This document shows, piece by piece, positions 48,232-57,223 of a stretch of 64,000 bases of DNA. The DNA lies in the NCBI RefSeq assembly GCF_016623615.1, contig NZ_JAEHFX010000001.1:62001-126000 (forward strand), read 5' to 3'. The position numbers were made by a program, and so were the translations under genes. Under the pieces are notes generated by a model. The model was not told the DNA's origin, made no database searches, and saw nothing but the letters and a program-made list of their open reading frames with translations. How positions within the stretch are numbered: the first letter of the stretch is position 1; each line of letters opens with the position of its first letter. This stretch comes from Adhaeribacter terrigena. Its GTDB lineage: Bacteria; Bacteroidota; Bacteroidia; Cytophagales; Hymenobacteraceae.

Positions 48232-48879
48232 ATGAACCTGGCAGCCTACATCGATCATACCTTGCTTCGGCCGGATGCTACCCAGGAGCAGATTCTGAGC
48301 TTATGCGCCGAAGCGAAAGCGTATAACTTTGCGGCCGTGTGCGTGCCGCCGTGCTACGTGAAAACCGCCAAAGAAGCGCTGGCCGAAACTTCGGTAAACA
48401 TTGCGTCCGTAATCGGGTTCCCGCTGGGGTACTCGCTTACGGACGTTAAGTTTTTTGAGACCCACAAAGCCCTGGCGCACGGCGCTTCGGAAATTGACAT
48501 GGTAATAAACGTGGCAGCATTTAAAAGCGGTCACTTTTCGGAAGTGCAGGATGAAATCGAGCAGCTTTCCACGCTTTGCCATTTTAAGAATGCCGTGCTG
48601 AAAGTGATCGTGGAAACCGCTTTGCTTACCGAAAAAGAACTGGTGCAGGTTTGCGAAATGTGTGCCGTGGCGAACGTAGATTACGTGAAAACTTCCACCG
48701 GTTTTGCCAGCCGCGGTGCGGGTCTGAGAGACGTAGAAATTATGCGGGCCAATCTCCCGGAAAATATTAAAATAAAAGCTTCCGGCGGAATTAAAACGCG
48801 CGAATTTGCCTTAGAACTTATTGCCGCCGGGGCCAACCGTTTAGGTACTTCTTCGGGAATTGCTTTGATGCAGGATTAA
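48232..48879 (+). CDS. deoC: Deoxyribose-phosphate aldolase
   Basis: 215 residues, TIM-barrel class I aldolase that cleaves 2-deoxyribose-5-phosphate to glyceraldehyde-3-phosphate and acetaldehyde. Starts with AYIDHTLLRPDATQ; the Schiff-base Lys lies in VDYVKTSTGF and the second essential Lys in IKIKASGGIKT. Fifteen bases after secA and probably cotranscribed with it; no other nucleoside catabolic gene is near. Confidence 0.95.
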   Translation: MNLAAYIDHTLLRPDATQEQILSLCAEAKAYNFAAVCVPPCYVKTAKEALAETSVNIASVIGFPLGYSLTDVKFFETHKALAHGASEIDMVINVAAFKSGHFSEVQDEIEQLSTLCHFKNAVLKVIVETALLTEKELVQVCEMCAVANVDYVKTSTGFASRGAGLRDVEIMRANLPENIKIKASGGIKTREFALELIAAGANRLGTSSGIALMQD

Positions 48880-48935
48880 ATGATTTTGGCTTTCCATATT
48901 TAGCTTTCCGGCGTATGAACCCAATACTTGTGCAA

Positions 48936-49478
48936 ATGAAGAAACAATATCCGCTTTTAATAGCTGTCCTTTTTTTCGGCATCTTTTCGGCCTGCGCCGG
49001 CTCTAAGGCCAGCGGCACTTCCGGCGATACGAAAACCACGGAGGAAACAAGCAAAACGGTAGGGAAAAGCAGCAAAAAAGTGCGCACCGAAGATCTGAGC
49101 GCGTATCGCCCGAAAGTGGCGGCACCTTCAGGAACGACTGCGGCCGCGGTGGAACCTACCCATCACGTGAACGATAAAGTAGCCATGCTGCTCGATACGC
49201 TCGCGGCTTCAAACAGAAATATAAAGTACGCGCAGGGCTACCGCATTCTGGTTTACACCGGCAACGACCGCAAAACGGCTTTCGATTTGCGCAAATCGGC
49301 GGTGAACAATTTGCCCGATGAGCGCGATTACCTGACCTATGTGCAACCCACTTTTAAACTGAAGATCGGCGATTTTTACACCCGTATGGAAGCTAACGAA
49401 GCCCTGCAGCAATTGCGGAACATTGCGCCGAACGCTTCCATTATTGCCGAACAAATAAACGTAAACCGTCCGAAGTAA
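48936..49478 (+). CDS. SPOR-domain lipoprotein
   Basis: 180 residues from the ATG at 48936 (MKKQYPLLIAVLFFGIFSAC); the in-frame ATG at 48915 adds seven residues before the signal. Lipobox FSAC with Cys at about residue 20 marks a lipoprotein. A Ser/Thr/Lys-rich linker leads to a C-terminal SPOR-like domain (GYRILVYTGNDRKTAFDLRK; FKLKIGDFYTRMEANEALQQ) that in this family binds denuded septal peptidoglycan. Located after deoC, before two boundary repeats. Confidence 0.85.
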   Translation: MKKQYPLLIAVLFFGIFSACAGSKASGTSGDTKTTEETSKTVGKSSKKVRTEDLSAYRPKVAAPSGTTAAAVEPTHHVNDKVAMLLDTLAASNRNIKYAQGYRILVYTGNDRKTAFDLRKSAVNNLPDERDYLTYVQPTFKLKIGDFYTRMEANEALQQLRNIAPNASIIAEQINVNRPK

Positions 49479-49481
49479 AGG

Positions 49482-49510
49482 AGTTTTCAGGCCTAAAAGC
49501 ATAGCGTTTT
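49482..49510 (+). repeat. 29-bp boundary repeat BE24
   Basis: AGTTTTCAGGCCTAAAAG at the left, CATAGCGTTTT at the right, 29 bp, 3 bp after the SPOR-gene stop. Confidence 0.8.
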
Positions 49511-49525
49511 TAAAGCTTTGTCCTG

Positions 49526-49554
49526 ACTTTTTTAGCCCGAAATCATAGCGTTTT
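49526..49554 (+). repeat. 29-bp boundary repeat BE25
   Basis: ACTTTTTTAGCCCGAAAT at the left, CATAGCGTTTT at the right, exact 29 bp; tandem with BE24. Confidence 0.85.
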
Positions 49555-49579
49555 AAAGCAAAAAGACTGCGCCGATACT

Positions 49580-49615
49580 GACCTCCCAGGTTTTTAAAAC
49601 CTGGGAGGTCTTTTT
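49580..49615. terminator. Long hairpin terminator
   Basis: GACCTCCCAGG (49580-49590) pairs with CCTGGGAGGTC (49600-49610), followed by T5; ends the secA-deoC-SPOR segment. Confidence 0.85.
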
Positions 49616-49672
49616 ATATTAGCACCTTAATTCATTACCACATTAGCGCCTTACCACCTTACCACATTAAAC

Positions 49673-50860
49673 ATGTCCGACCTGAAAGCCCGCGTAAAAC
49701 AATTAGCTTCTGAATTTGCTGCCGATACGGTAAAGATCCGCCAGCACATTCACGCCAACCCCGAACTTTCTTTCCAGGAATTTCAGACCTCGGAATTTGT
49801 AAAAAACACGCTGGAAAGCTACGGGCTGGAAGCCGAAAACATGGCCGGGACTGGTTTGGTGGTGCTGCTGAAAGGGAAAAATCCGGAAAAGAAAACCATT
49901 GCCTTGCGGGCCGATCTGGATGCTTTGCCGATCTTTGAGAAGAATGATGCGCCTCATAAATCGAAGAACGAAGGCGTGATGCATGCCTGCGGCCACGATG
50001 CGCACACGGCTTCGTTGCTCGGTACGGCCCGCATTTTAAGCCAGTTGAAAAATGAATTTGAAGGCACGGTAAAGCTGATCTTTCAGCCGGGCGAAGAGAA
50101 ATTTCCCGGCGGCGCCAGCATCATGATAAAAGAAGGCGTGTTGCAAAATCCGAAACCGGAAGCTATTTTAGGGCAGCACGTTTTCCCGCTTTTGGAAACC
50201 GGTAAAGTGGGTTTTAGAAGCGGCATGTACATGGCCAGTGCTGACGAAATTTATGTAACGGTAAAGGGCAAAGGCGGCCACGCGGCCATTCCGGAAATGA
50301 ACATCGACCCGGTACTTATTTCGGCGCATATTCTGGTGGCTTTGCAGCAGATCGTGAGCCGGGTGGCCAGTCCTAAAATTCCCACGGTTTTATCTTTCGG
50401 CAAAGTGCAGGCCAACGGCGCTACCAACGTAATTCCCGACGAAGTGAAAATGGAAGGCACTTTTAGAACGATGAACGAAAAATGGCGCGCCGAAGCCCAC
50501 GTGAAAATGAAAAAAATGGCCGAAGAAATGGCCGAAGCCATGGGCGGCAGCTGCGAGTTTACGATCCTGAAAGGCTACCCTTTTCTGCAGAACGAACCCA
50601 ATTTAACGGCCAAAGCCCGCGAAGCCGCCGAAATCTATCTGGGCGCCGAAAACGTGGTAGACCTCGACCTGTGGCTGGCGGCTGAAGATTTTGCGTATTA
50701 TTCGCAGGAAACGGCCGCTTGTTTTTACCGCCTGGGCACCCGCAACGAAAGCCGCGGTATTACTTCTTCGGTGCACACGCCCACGTTTGATATTGACGAG
50801 AAAGCCCTGGAAATTGGCAGCGGTTTAATGGCCTGGCTGGCGCTGGAACAATTGCAATAA
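49673..50860 (+). CDS. M20-family amidohydrolase (N-acyl-amino-acid type)
   Basis: 395 residues, M20D subfamily. Metal-site motifs: RADLDALPI, MHACGHDAHTASLLG (Cys and His ligands), FQPGEEKFPGGASIMI and the C-terminal AAEDFAYYSQ with VHTPTFDIDE. Such enzymes remove acyl or aminobenzoyl groups from amino acids or conjugates; the substrate is not predictable. It stands alone between a terminator and a minus-strand hypothetical gene; its start follows a TTACCACATTA-type simple repeat (49633-49670). Confidence 0.92.
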   Translation: MSDLKARVKQLASEFAADTVKIRQHIHANPELSFQEFQTSEFVKNTLESYGLEAENMAGTGLVVLLKGKNPEKKTIALRADLDALPIFEKNDAPHKSKNEGVMHACGHDAHTASLLGTARILSQLKNEFEGTVKLIFQPGEEKFPGGASIMIKEGVLQNPKPEAILGQHVFPLLETGKVGFRSGMYMASADEIYVTVKGKGGHAAIPEMNIDPVLISAHILVALQQIVSRVASPKIPTVLSFGKVQANGATNVIPDEVKMEGTFRTMNEKWRAEAHVKMKKMAEEMAEAMGGSCEFTILKGYPFLQNEPNLTAKAREAAEIYLGAENVVDLDLWLAAEDFAYYSQETAACFYRLGTRNESRGITSSVHTPTFDIDEKALEIGSGLMAWLALEQLQ

Positions 50861-50912
50861 TTCAAATTGAATTTGCGGCAAAGCCTGAAAAAAGCATTGG
50901 GAAAGCTGTTTT

Positions 50913-51281
50913 TTACTGCAGTTTTCGTTTGAAAGTAAAGGAGTAAAAAGGACTTCCGCCGGTATTGCCGGTGCTTGTGCCGAACGGAATGACCGAGGTG
51001 GAGCTGCTTACCAGTTCAAATCCTTGTTCGTTTAGTTTTTCCATTTCCCGGATCACCGGTGCCATGTCGTATTGCTTGGCTGCTTTTTCGCGCTGGAATT
51101 CTTCTTTGGTGGTAGGAGTAGACCCAACCGTTACGCTGATGTAATTTACTTTGCCTTCCTGAAAAACACTGATGATGGCGTAATCTTCGGTGCGTTTATT
51201 TTTGGTTTCGGCGGTTGTAAAACTGAACAAGCCAATAATAACCGCCAAAAATGTTCCGAATAGTATCAGGTAGTTTTTCAT
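50913..51281 (-). CDS. Hypothetical exported protein
   Basis: 122 residues with a signal peptide or N-terminal membrane segment at about 4-23 (LILFGTFLAVIIGLFSFTTA). The mature part contains EKLNEQGFELVSSSTSVIPFG and ends in FYSFTFKRKL, a pattern like small DUF4177-type proteins with a Y-x-F-K-R end, but the match is weak. No operon partner: it is divergent from the DUF2490 gene and convergent with the amidohydrolase. Confidence 0.65.
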   Translation of the reverse strand: MKNYLILFGTFLAVIIGLFSFTTAETKNKRTEDYAIISVFQEGKVNYISVTVGSTPTTKEEFQREKAAKQYDMAPVIREMEKLNEQGFELVSSSTSVIPFGTSTGNTGGSPFYSFTFKRKLQ

Positions 51282-51469
51282 AAATATGAAGGTTAAAGTT
51301 CCGGTTCTGTTTATATACGGTTAATTTTAAACCTGAATTCTGATCGGGCAATTTCTTTTTCAGCCGGAGCCGGGCAGCAAAGGGATTACTGGCTGGTAGG
51401 GGAAGGTTTTATTGAGGAGTTAGAACAAAATTTCCGGCTTTGGATCAGTTTGCTGCGTATCAGGCTTCA

Positions 51470-51498
51470 GAAACGCTATTAAAAATGACTAAAAAACT
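51470..51498 (-). repeat. 29-bp boundary repeat BE26 (spans a start codon)
   Basis: GAAACGCTAT at the left, AAAAAACT at the right, 29 bp; it spans the ATG at 51485 of the DUF2490 gene. Confidence 0.65.
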
Positions 51499-52348
51499 GC
51501 TTTTACTGCTCACGCTGAGCTTTTGCCTGAACCGGAACATTCTGGCGCAAACCAAAAAAGTACACGCCGATCCGTTTATCTGGACCGAACTGCAAGCCGA
51601 TTATTTTCTTAAAGATCAAAGCTTTTTCTTTTTCCGGAACATGTACCGGCACAATACTAATTCTGCTTTTCCAGGCCTGAAAGAAAGCGGGGTTCTGAGT
51701 CATTTTTACCTAACTTATTTTCAGCTCGGTTACGATCAGAAACTAACCGAACACTGGCGCGCCGCGGTTTCTGCCCGTTATACTTTCGATGCCCGCAACA
51801 ACAACCAGATCTACCTGGCTTATCTGCAGCACAATGGCAAAATTGGCCAGACAGATTTTATCAAGCGCCTTTCCTACGATATTATGAATTTTAAGGAAGG
51901 CGAAAGCCGCGGCCGGCTCAGGCCCCGGTTTACGCTGGAACGTAATGTTGATTTTGGCAGGCACAGGCTGCGCCCCGGCATAAGCTACGAGCTTTTTTTT
52001 TACAACAATTTCAACCCCGATCAGACTGAAATAGCAACCAGAACCGTAGACCGGACGCGGTTGCGGATTACCCTGAGCTATAAAGTGTCGCCTCATTTCT
52101 GGATCACGCCTTATTTTATGAAGCAGACCGAATTTTACAATGTGCTGCCTACTTACGTAAATGAACTGGATGCCGATGGCAACCTGGTGCTGGATCCGGA
52201 CGGCAATCCGGTTCTGATTGAAAAAGAACCCGGCGGGAAGCGCAACCGCATCGAACCAATTTTCGGACTTGATCTGCGTATTATTATTCCGGGGAAAAAT
52301 ATTTCGGAAAAAACCGTTCCTAATTTAGGCAATGGCCCAATTGAATAA
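51485..52348 (+). CDS. DUF2490 domain-containing outer-membrane protein
   Basis: 287 residues from the ATG at 51485; the frame is open to 51440 but MTKKLLLLLTLSFCLNRNIL is a proper signal peptide ending ILAQ. The mature protein is a predicted beta-barrel with many alternating aromatic strands (FFFFRNMYRHN; WRAAVSARYTFDARNN; HRLRPGISYELFFYNNF), a DUF2490 pattern. A short insert (LDADGNLVLDPDGNPVL) has Asp/Gly-rich repeats in a likely surface loop. Function unknown. Its first codons are part of repeat BE26. Confidence 0.85.
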   Translation: MTKKLLLLLTLSFCLNRNILAQTKKVHADPFIWTELQADYFLKDQSFFFFRNMYRHNTNSAFPGLKESGVLSHFYLTYFQLGYDQKLTEHWRAAVSARYTFDARNNNQIYLAYLQHNGKIGQTDFIKRLSYDIMNFKEGESRGRLRPRFTLERNVDFGRHRLRPGISYELFFYNNFNPDQTEIATRTVDRTRLRITLSYKVSPHFWITPYFMKQTEFYNVLPTYVNELDADGNLVLDPDGNPVLIEKEPGGKRNRIEPIFGLDLRIIIPGKNISEKTVPNLGNGPIE

Positions 52349-52747
52349 TGAATTTAAAACCCGGAAGCATCAGTTTTACAGGAGCTGGTAATTGTCTTTC
52401 TGGCAGCGGTTTCTGCAATAATGACAGTTTTAATTCAGCTTCTCCAATCGTTTAAACCTTTGGCGGAACACAGTGTCTAAGAAGCACGTTAAGGAAGTTA
52501 AGTGTTTTATACTTATAGCGTTAAAAGAAATAATGCTTATCTGCCAAAAGTTGCAAGAAGCCTAAAAAGGCAGGCTTTTTGCAAAGGGTTTTTGCCGGAA
52601 AGCAGCGCGAAGAAAATTTCAGTTACCGGGATTCCTATATACCAATTCCGGAATTTCTTCCGTTATAGAACCATTACAAACAGCACTTTAACGTTTAATA
52701 TATTTTATAAGTAAAAAAGCTACTTACACAATTTAAAACAGTTAAAA
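52349..52747. other. Intergenic region between DUF2490 gene and degP
   Basis: 399 bp with a degenerate boundary repeat (52496-52524, ATAGCGTTAA end) and a short hairpin AGCCT/AGGCT followed by T4 (52559-52580). A 70-codon plus-strand ORF at 52502 has no coding character. Confidence 0.6.
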
Positions 52748-54229
52748 ATGGAAGCAAAAAAATTCATCCTTGGCCTGATGTTGTCAGCTACTATGGGCGG
52801 CGGCATGGCCATTGGCGGGTACAAGCTCCTGGAAGAAGAAAAGCAACCGGTAGCCGAAACTGCCAGCAATAATGTGCGGTACACCAGCATGATGCGTAAC
52901 AGCAAAGTGGAGGTACCGGTAGGGTTAAATTTTGTGAATGCAGCAGAAAACGTTACCCCGGCAGTAGTGCACATTACCACCGAATATAACCGGCGCCAAA
53001 GCCAGCAAAGCTATGGCCAGATGGACCCTTTTCTGCGCGAATTTTTCGGCGATAATTTTGGCGGATATCAGCGTCAGCAAGGTCCGGCAATGGGTTCCGG
53101 TTCGGGCGTGATCATTGCCTCTAACGGGTACATTGTAACCAACAACCACGTAATTGATAAAGCCGATAAAATTAAGGTGATCATGGACGACAAGCGTGAG
53201 CTGGAAGCTACGCTGGTTGGTGCCGATCCTAACACGGACTTAGCGGTGCTGAAAGTAAACGCCGATAACCTGCCTTCTTTGCGCTACGGAAACTCCGACC
53301 AGGTAAAAGTAGGCGAGTGGGTTTTAGCCGTTGGTAACCCTTTCAACCTGAACTCAACCGTAACGGCAGGTATTGTAAGCGCCAAAGGCCGGAACATCAA
53401 TATTCTGCGCGGCAAAGATAACATGGGTATCGAATCGTTCATTCAGACCGATGCAGCCGTGAACCCGGGTAACTCGGGTGGCGCGCTGGTAAACCTGAAC
53501 GGCGACCTGGTGGGTATTAACACCGCCATTGCTACGCAAACCGGTTCTTATTCCGGCTATTCTTTCGCCGTGCCTTCGGCCATTGTAAGCAAGGTAGTAG
53601 ACGACCTGCTGAAATACGGCGAAGTGCAGCGCGCTTTACTGGGGGTAAGCATCCGGGAAGTAGACGCTACTTTAGCTGCCGAGAAAAAGATAAAGACCCT
53701 GAACGGCGTGTATGTAATGGGCCTGAATAAAGGTTCGGCAGCTTCGGAAGCCGGTCTGGAAGAAGGCGACGTGATTACTAAGATTAACGGTGCTGATGTA
53801 AATACTTCGGCGCAATTACAGGAGCAGGTTGCCCGCTACCGCCCAGGCGATAAAATTAAAGTAACCTTCCTGCGCGACAACAAAGAAAAGACCGTAAATG
53901 CTACGCTCCGGAACAAAATGAACGATACCGAAATTGTGCGTTACGATCCAGGCAAAGAAGTAGAAATTGATGGCGCTACTTTTAAACCGCTTACCAAACA
54001 GGAACTGAATAAATTAGACCTACAGGGCGGCGTAAAGATCGATAACGTGAAAAACAGCAAATTCCGCGATACGGGTATGAAAGATGGTTTCATCATTCTA
54101 CAGATCGATAAAACGGATGTGAATACGCCGAAAGATATTGAAAAACTATTAGCTGACCGTAAAGGCGGTATTCTGATCGGGGGTATTTACCCGGATGGCC
54201 GCCAGGCTTTCTATGCCATGAGCCGCTAA
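52748..54229 (+). CDS. degP: Do-family serine endopeptidase (DegP/HtrA)
   Basis: Periplasmic protease and chaperone for misfolded envelope proteins; 493 residues. N-terminal membrane anchor or signal about residues 6-24. Trypsin-like triad His134 (TNNHVI), Asp164 (NTDLAVL), Ser243 (NPGNSGGALVN). Two PDZ domains: the first at about 300-390 (LLGVSIREVD; GLEEGDVITKINGADVNTSA) and a second at about 400-490. It has its own upstream region and a terminator 27 bp downstream. Likely stress-induced, but no such promoter is visible. Confidence 0.95.
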   Translation: MEAKKFILGLMLSATMGGGMAIGGYKLLEEEKQPVAETASNNVRYTSMMRNSKVEVPVGLNFVNAAENVTPAVVHITTEYNRRQSQQSYGQMDPFLREFFGDNFGGYQRQQGPAMGSGSGVIIASNGYIVTNNHVIDKADKIKVIMDDKRELEATLVGADPNTDLAVLKVNADNLPSLRYGNSDQVKVGEWVLAVGNPFNLNSTVTAGIVSAKGRNINILRGKDNMGIESFIQTDAAVNPGNSGGALVNLNGDLVGINTAIATQTGSYSGYSFAVPSAIVSKVVDDLLKYGEVQRALLGVSIREVDATLAAEKKIKTLNGVYVMGLNKGSAASEAGLEEGDVITKINGADVNTSAQLQEQVARYRPGDKIKVTFLRDNKEKTVNATLRNKMNDTEIVRYDPGKEVEIDGATFKPLTKQELNKLDLQGGVKIDNVKNSKFRDTGMKDGFIILQIDKTDVNTPKDIEKLLADRKGGILIGGIYPDGRQAFYAMSR

Positions 54230-54255
54230 GTTTCTGAAACCATAAATTAACATTT

Positions 54256-54287
54256 AAAGGCTTCTGCAAATTGCGGAAGCCTTTTTG
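54256..54287 (+). terminator. Terminator after degP
   Basis: AAAGGCTTC pairs with GAAGCCTTT, 11-base loop, followed by further T residues. Confidence 0.85.
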
Positions 54288-54293
54288 TTTGTG

Positions 54294-54301
54294 TAGCTTT
54301 G
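54294..54301 (+). promoter_or_regulatory. Isolated -7-like box
   Basis: TAGCTTTG fits TANNTTTG but lies 215 bp upstream of the aldehyde dehydrogenase ATG and lacks a -33 element; low weight. Confidence 0.3.
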
Positions 54302-54350
54302 CATAGAGCCAATCTGAAGATTTGAAAATTTGGATATTTGAAAATGGTAG

Positions 54351-54379
54351 GCTTTTTACCTTAAAAAGCGCGCCCTTTT
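54351..54379 (+). repeat. 29-bp boundary repeat BE27 (decayed)
   Basis: GCTTTTTACCTTAAAAAG is identical in 16 bases to BE28, but the right end has decayed to GCCCTTTT. Confidence 0.5.
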
Positions 54380-54441
54380 AACTTAATTTCAGGAGCAACT
54401 AGCGCTAGTGTTAAGCGAAAGCGTTACTGGTTCCAGCCCCG

Positions 54442-54470
54442 GGTTTTTACCTTAAAAAGAATAGCGTTTT
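54442..54470 (+). repeat. 29-bp boundary repeat BE28
   Basis: GGTTTTTACCTTAAAAAG at the left, AATAGCGTTTT at the right, 29 bp, upstream of the aldehyde dehydrogenase gene. Confidence 0.8.
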
Positions 54471-54515
54471 TTAACGTTTCAACAATTAACAATCAGCAAT
54501 CAACAATTCAATAAT

Positions 54516-56087
54516 ATGAAACAAACCATCGATGCAGCACCAATGGCCGTGGCCGTTACCGAAATGCTGGAAAAACTGGGTATTAAGGAAGTAAATCCTG
54601 CTTATAGCACCGGCCTTGTTTGGGGCGGACAAAACAACAAAGAAGTACGCGAAATTTACTCGCCGGCCGACGGGAATCTAATTGCCAGCGTGCGCATGGC
54701 TACCGAAGAAGATTACGGTGCCGTGATCCGCAAGGCGGAAGAAGCGTTTAAAGTCTGGCGCACCGTGCCGGCTCCGAAACGCGGCGAAATTGTGCGCCAG
54801 ATCGGCAACAAACTCCGTGAATTCAAAGAGCCGCTGGGCAAACTGGTAAGCTACGAAATGGGTAAAATTCTGCAGGAAGGCTTAGGCGAAGTGCAGGAAA
54901 TGATCGATATCTGCGATTTTGCGGTTGGTCTTTCCCGTCAGCTGCAAGGCTCTACGCTGCACTCCGAGCGTCCTTCGCACCGCATGTACGACCAATATCA
55001 TCCGTTGGGCGTGGTGGGCGTAATTTCGGCTTTCAACTTCCCGGTGGCGGTTTGGAGCTGGAACGCAATGCTGGCTGCCGTTTGCGGCGACGTAACGGTA
55101 TGGAAACCATCAGAAAAAACGCCTTTAACTGCTTTGGCTTGTCAGCACATTATACGCGATGTTTTAGCTGATAACGAACTGCCGGAAGGCATTTTCTCGG
55201 TGATCATCGGCGATGCGAAAATTGGCGTGGCCATGTCGAAAGACGTGCGCGTGCCTTTGGTTTCGGCAACCGGTTCTACCCGCATGGGCAAAAAAGTTGG
55301 CGAAGCGGTTGGTGCCCGTTTAGGCAAATCGTTGCTGGAACTGGGTGGTAATAACGCGATTATCATGACCGAAAATGCGGACATCGAAATGGCCTTGCGC
55401 GCCGTGGTATTTGGTGCCGTTGGTACCTGCGGGCAGCGTTGCACGTCTACCCGCCGCGTAATTATTCACGAAAACATTTACGACGAAGTAAAAGAGCGCT
55501 TGCTGAAGATCTACCCCAACCTGCCGATCGGCAACCCGTTGAGCGACGGAACGCTGGTAGGTCCACTGATCGATAAAGATGCGGTAGAAGCATTTTTAAA
55601 TGCCCTGAAAGCGGTACAGAAAGAAGGCGGTAACCTGCTGATCGGCGGCGAAGTGCTGGAAGGTGCGGGCTACGAAACCGGTACTTACGTAACCCCAGCC
55701 ATTGTGGAAGCTGAAAACCATTACCACCTGGTGCAGGAAGAAACGTTTGCGCCGATTTTGTACTTAATTAAGTACAGCGGCGGCGTAGAAAATGCCATCG
55801 ACATTCAGAACGGCGTGAAGCAGGGCTTGTCTTCTTCTATTTTCTCAACCAACATGCTGGAAACCGAAGCTTTCGTAAGCCACTGGGGTTCTGACTGCGG
55901 TATTGCCAACGTAAACATCGGTACTTCCGGCGCAGAAATTGGCGGTGCTTTTGGCGGGGAAAAAGATACCGGGGGTGGCCGCGAATCTGGTTCCGATGCC
56001 TGGAGAATTTACATGCGCCGTCAAACCAACACGATCAACTTCAGCCGCGAGCTGCCATTGGCGCAAGGTATTAAATTCGACTTTTAA
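54516..56087 (+). CDS. Aldehyde dehydrogenase, ALDH7 / piperideine-6-carboxylate dehydrogenase type
   Basis: 523 residues. ALDH signatures: ISAFNFPVAVWSWNAMLAAV, KPSEKTPLTAL, the general-base Glu in LELGGNNAI and the nucleophile Cys309 in GTCGQRCTSTRR. The GGNNA and TCGQRCT variants are those of the ALDH7 (antiquitin) group, which oxidises alpha-aminoadipate semialdehyde in lysine catabolism. No lysine aminotransferase is adjacent. The leader contains the simple repeat CAACAATTAACAATCAGC. Repeat BE29 follows its stop by 5 bp. Confidence 0.9.
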   Translation: MKQTIDAAPMAVAVTEMLEKLGIKEVNPAYSTGLVWGGQNNKEVREIYSPADGNLIASVRMATEEDYGAVIRKAEEAFKVWRTVPAPKRGEIVRQIGNKLREFKEPLGKLVSYEMGKILQEGLGEVQEMIDICDFAVGLSRQLQGSTLHSERPSHRMYDQYHPLGVVGVISAFNFPVAVWSWNAMLAAVCGDVTVWKPSEKTPLTALACQHIIRDVLADNELPEGIFSVIIGDAKIGVAMSKDVRVPLVSATGSTRMGKKVGEAVGARLGKSLLELGGNNAIIMTENADIEMALRAVVFGAVGTCGQRCTSTRRVIIHENIYDEVKERLLKIYPNLPIGNPLSDGTLVGPLIDKDAVEAFLNALKAVQKEGGNLLIGGEVLEGAGYETGTYVTPAIVEAENHYHLVQEETFAPILYLIKYSGGVENAIDIQNGVKQGLSSSIFSTNMLETEAFVSHWGSDCGIANVNIGTSGAEIGGAFGGEKDTGGGRESGSDAWRIYMRRQTNTINFSRELPLAQGIKFDF

Positions 56088-56092
56088 GCGCC

Positions 56093-56122
56093 AAAACGAT
56101 TGCGTTTTTAACCTTAAAAAGT
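56093..56122 (-). repeat. 29-bp boundary repeat BE29 (one base longer)
   Basis: AAAACGATTGCGTTTTT at the left, CCTTAAAAAGT at the right; 30 bp. It leads straight into the terminator stem. Confidence 0.65.
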
Positions 56123-56158
56123 AAAGCCGCCCGGAAAGTTTTTCCGGGCGGCTTTTTT
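56123..56158 (+). terminator. Terminator after aldehyde dehydrogenase
   Basis: 15-bp stem (56123-56137 with 56141-56155; AAAGCCGCCCGG core), 3-base loop, T-rich end. Confidence 0.9.
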
Positions 56159-56167
56159 ATTTATGAG

Positions 56168-56287
56168 GTAATGAGAATCCCCCTTGTCTCTCCGAGGAAG
56201 GGAATTGCAATGCGTGATTTTTATCTGATTTAAATTCTCGTTATCCGATTATTCCTTATTCCCCTCCTCGGAGGGTTAGGGGTGGGT
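56168..56287. repeat. REP/MITE-like inverted-repeat element C
   Basis: The left part contains CTCCGAGGAAGGG and the right part CCCCTCCTCGGAGGGTTAGG: imperfect inverted arms of about 25 bp with roughly 60-70 bp between. The right arm ends GGGGTGGGT and is related to the arms of element D. Confidence 0.75.
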
Positions 56288-56309
56288 AACAAGTACTTTC
56301 GCCAACCTG

Positions 56310-56338
56310 AAAACGCTATGCATTTCAACAGAAAAACT
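56310..56338 (-). repeat. 29-bp boundary repeat BE30
   Basis: AAAACGCTATGCATTTC at the left, AGAAAAACT at the right, exact 29 bp, between element C and the DUF2461 gene. Confidence 0.8.
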
Positions 56339-56367
56339 TCAGCCGGAGTCAATCAGCAATCAGCAAT

Positions 56368-57036
56368 TTACCGGATCGCTTCTTTCAGGAAATCGTTCAG
56401 CGGTTTGCCGGCGCAGTAATATTCCAGCAGCATTTCCGGCAGGTCGTCGCTAAGCAGCGGAGAGGTGTCGGTTTCGGCTTCGTAATAGAATTGTTTGTTG
56501 GCAATTAAAGGCTGTTCTTCGTAAAGGTCGCGCAGGTCTTTGGGTACAATTTTATTGCGCTCGCCTTGCAACTCACCGTATTTTTCCCGGAAGTTAGGAT
56601 CTTCTACAATGGCATTGAAACGCTCCATTTCATCTTCAATGTGGTGACGCACGCGCGTTAAATTATCTTTTTCGAGTTCGTAAGAGCCGCCGCCAATGGT
56701 AATTTTATCGTGGCCGAACCGGAAGAAAAAGCCCGGACATTCCTTCGATTTTTTGCCGGCGTGCGAAATATTAGCTGAAACGTAGGTATGAAAAGGCGTT
56801 TTATCGCGCGAAAAACGGATGTCTTTGTGAATGCGGAAAACGGCATCGGTAACCGGAATGCAAAGCTGCGGGTCGTGCTGCTCCCGGATCCGGGTCATCA
56901 CATCCTGCACCAGGTCTTTGAAGGGGCGTTTTACAGCTTCTTCGTAAAGGTTTTTATTATCGTCGAACCATTCCTGGTTGTTATTTTGGGAAAGCTGCTC
57001 GAAAAACCTGAAGAAATCGGCAGAAAAGTAGGTCAT
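56368..57036 (-). CDS. DUF2461 domain-containing protein
   Basis: 222 residues from the ATG at 57036 (MTYFSADFFRFFEQLSQNNN); the frame runs 18 codons further up without conservation. Family hallmarks: NNQEWFDDNKNLYEEAV near the N-terminus, FRIHKDIRFSRDKTPFHTYV and CPGFFFRFG. The biochemical role of DUF2461 is not established. Cytoplasmic, no signal. A degenerate boundary-repeat-like sequence (AAAAGCGTTAGCG) lies just upstream of the start. Confidence 0.9.
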   Translation of the reverse strand: MTYFSADFFRFFEQLSQNNNQEWFDDNKNLYEEAVKRPFKDLVQDVMTRIREQHDPQLCIPVTDAVFRIHKDIRFSRDKTPFHTYVSANISHAGKKSKECPGFFFRFGHDKITIGGGSYELEKDNLTRVRHHIEDEMERFNAIVEDPNFREKYGELQGERNKIVPKDLRDLYEEQPLIANKQFYYEAETDTSPLLSDDLPEMLLEYYCAGKPLNDFLKEAIR

Positions 57037-57223
57037 CGTTGTCAAAAGCGTTAGCGTAGGTTGAGGCCTCAAAATACACAATTCCAGCAAAAAAACATAT
57101 CCATGCTCAAATATATTAATCCTGGTTTGTTTCGGAAGACACTCCGGCTGTTACCCCTCTTTCATTATTGCGCTTCATATAGCCTTCTTTTAATATTATT
57201 TCATAAGCCTAGACTTCGCGCTT

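Noticed and set aside
52502-52714. 70-codon plus-strand ORF before degP
   Set aside because: No coding character; it overlaps a degenerate boundary repeat and a hairpin.
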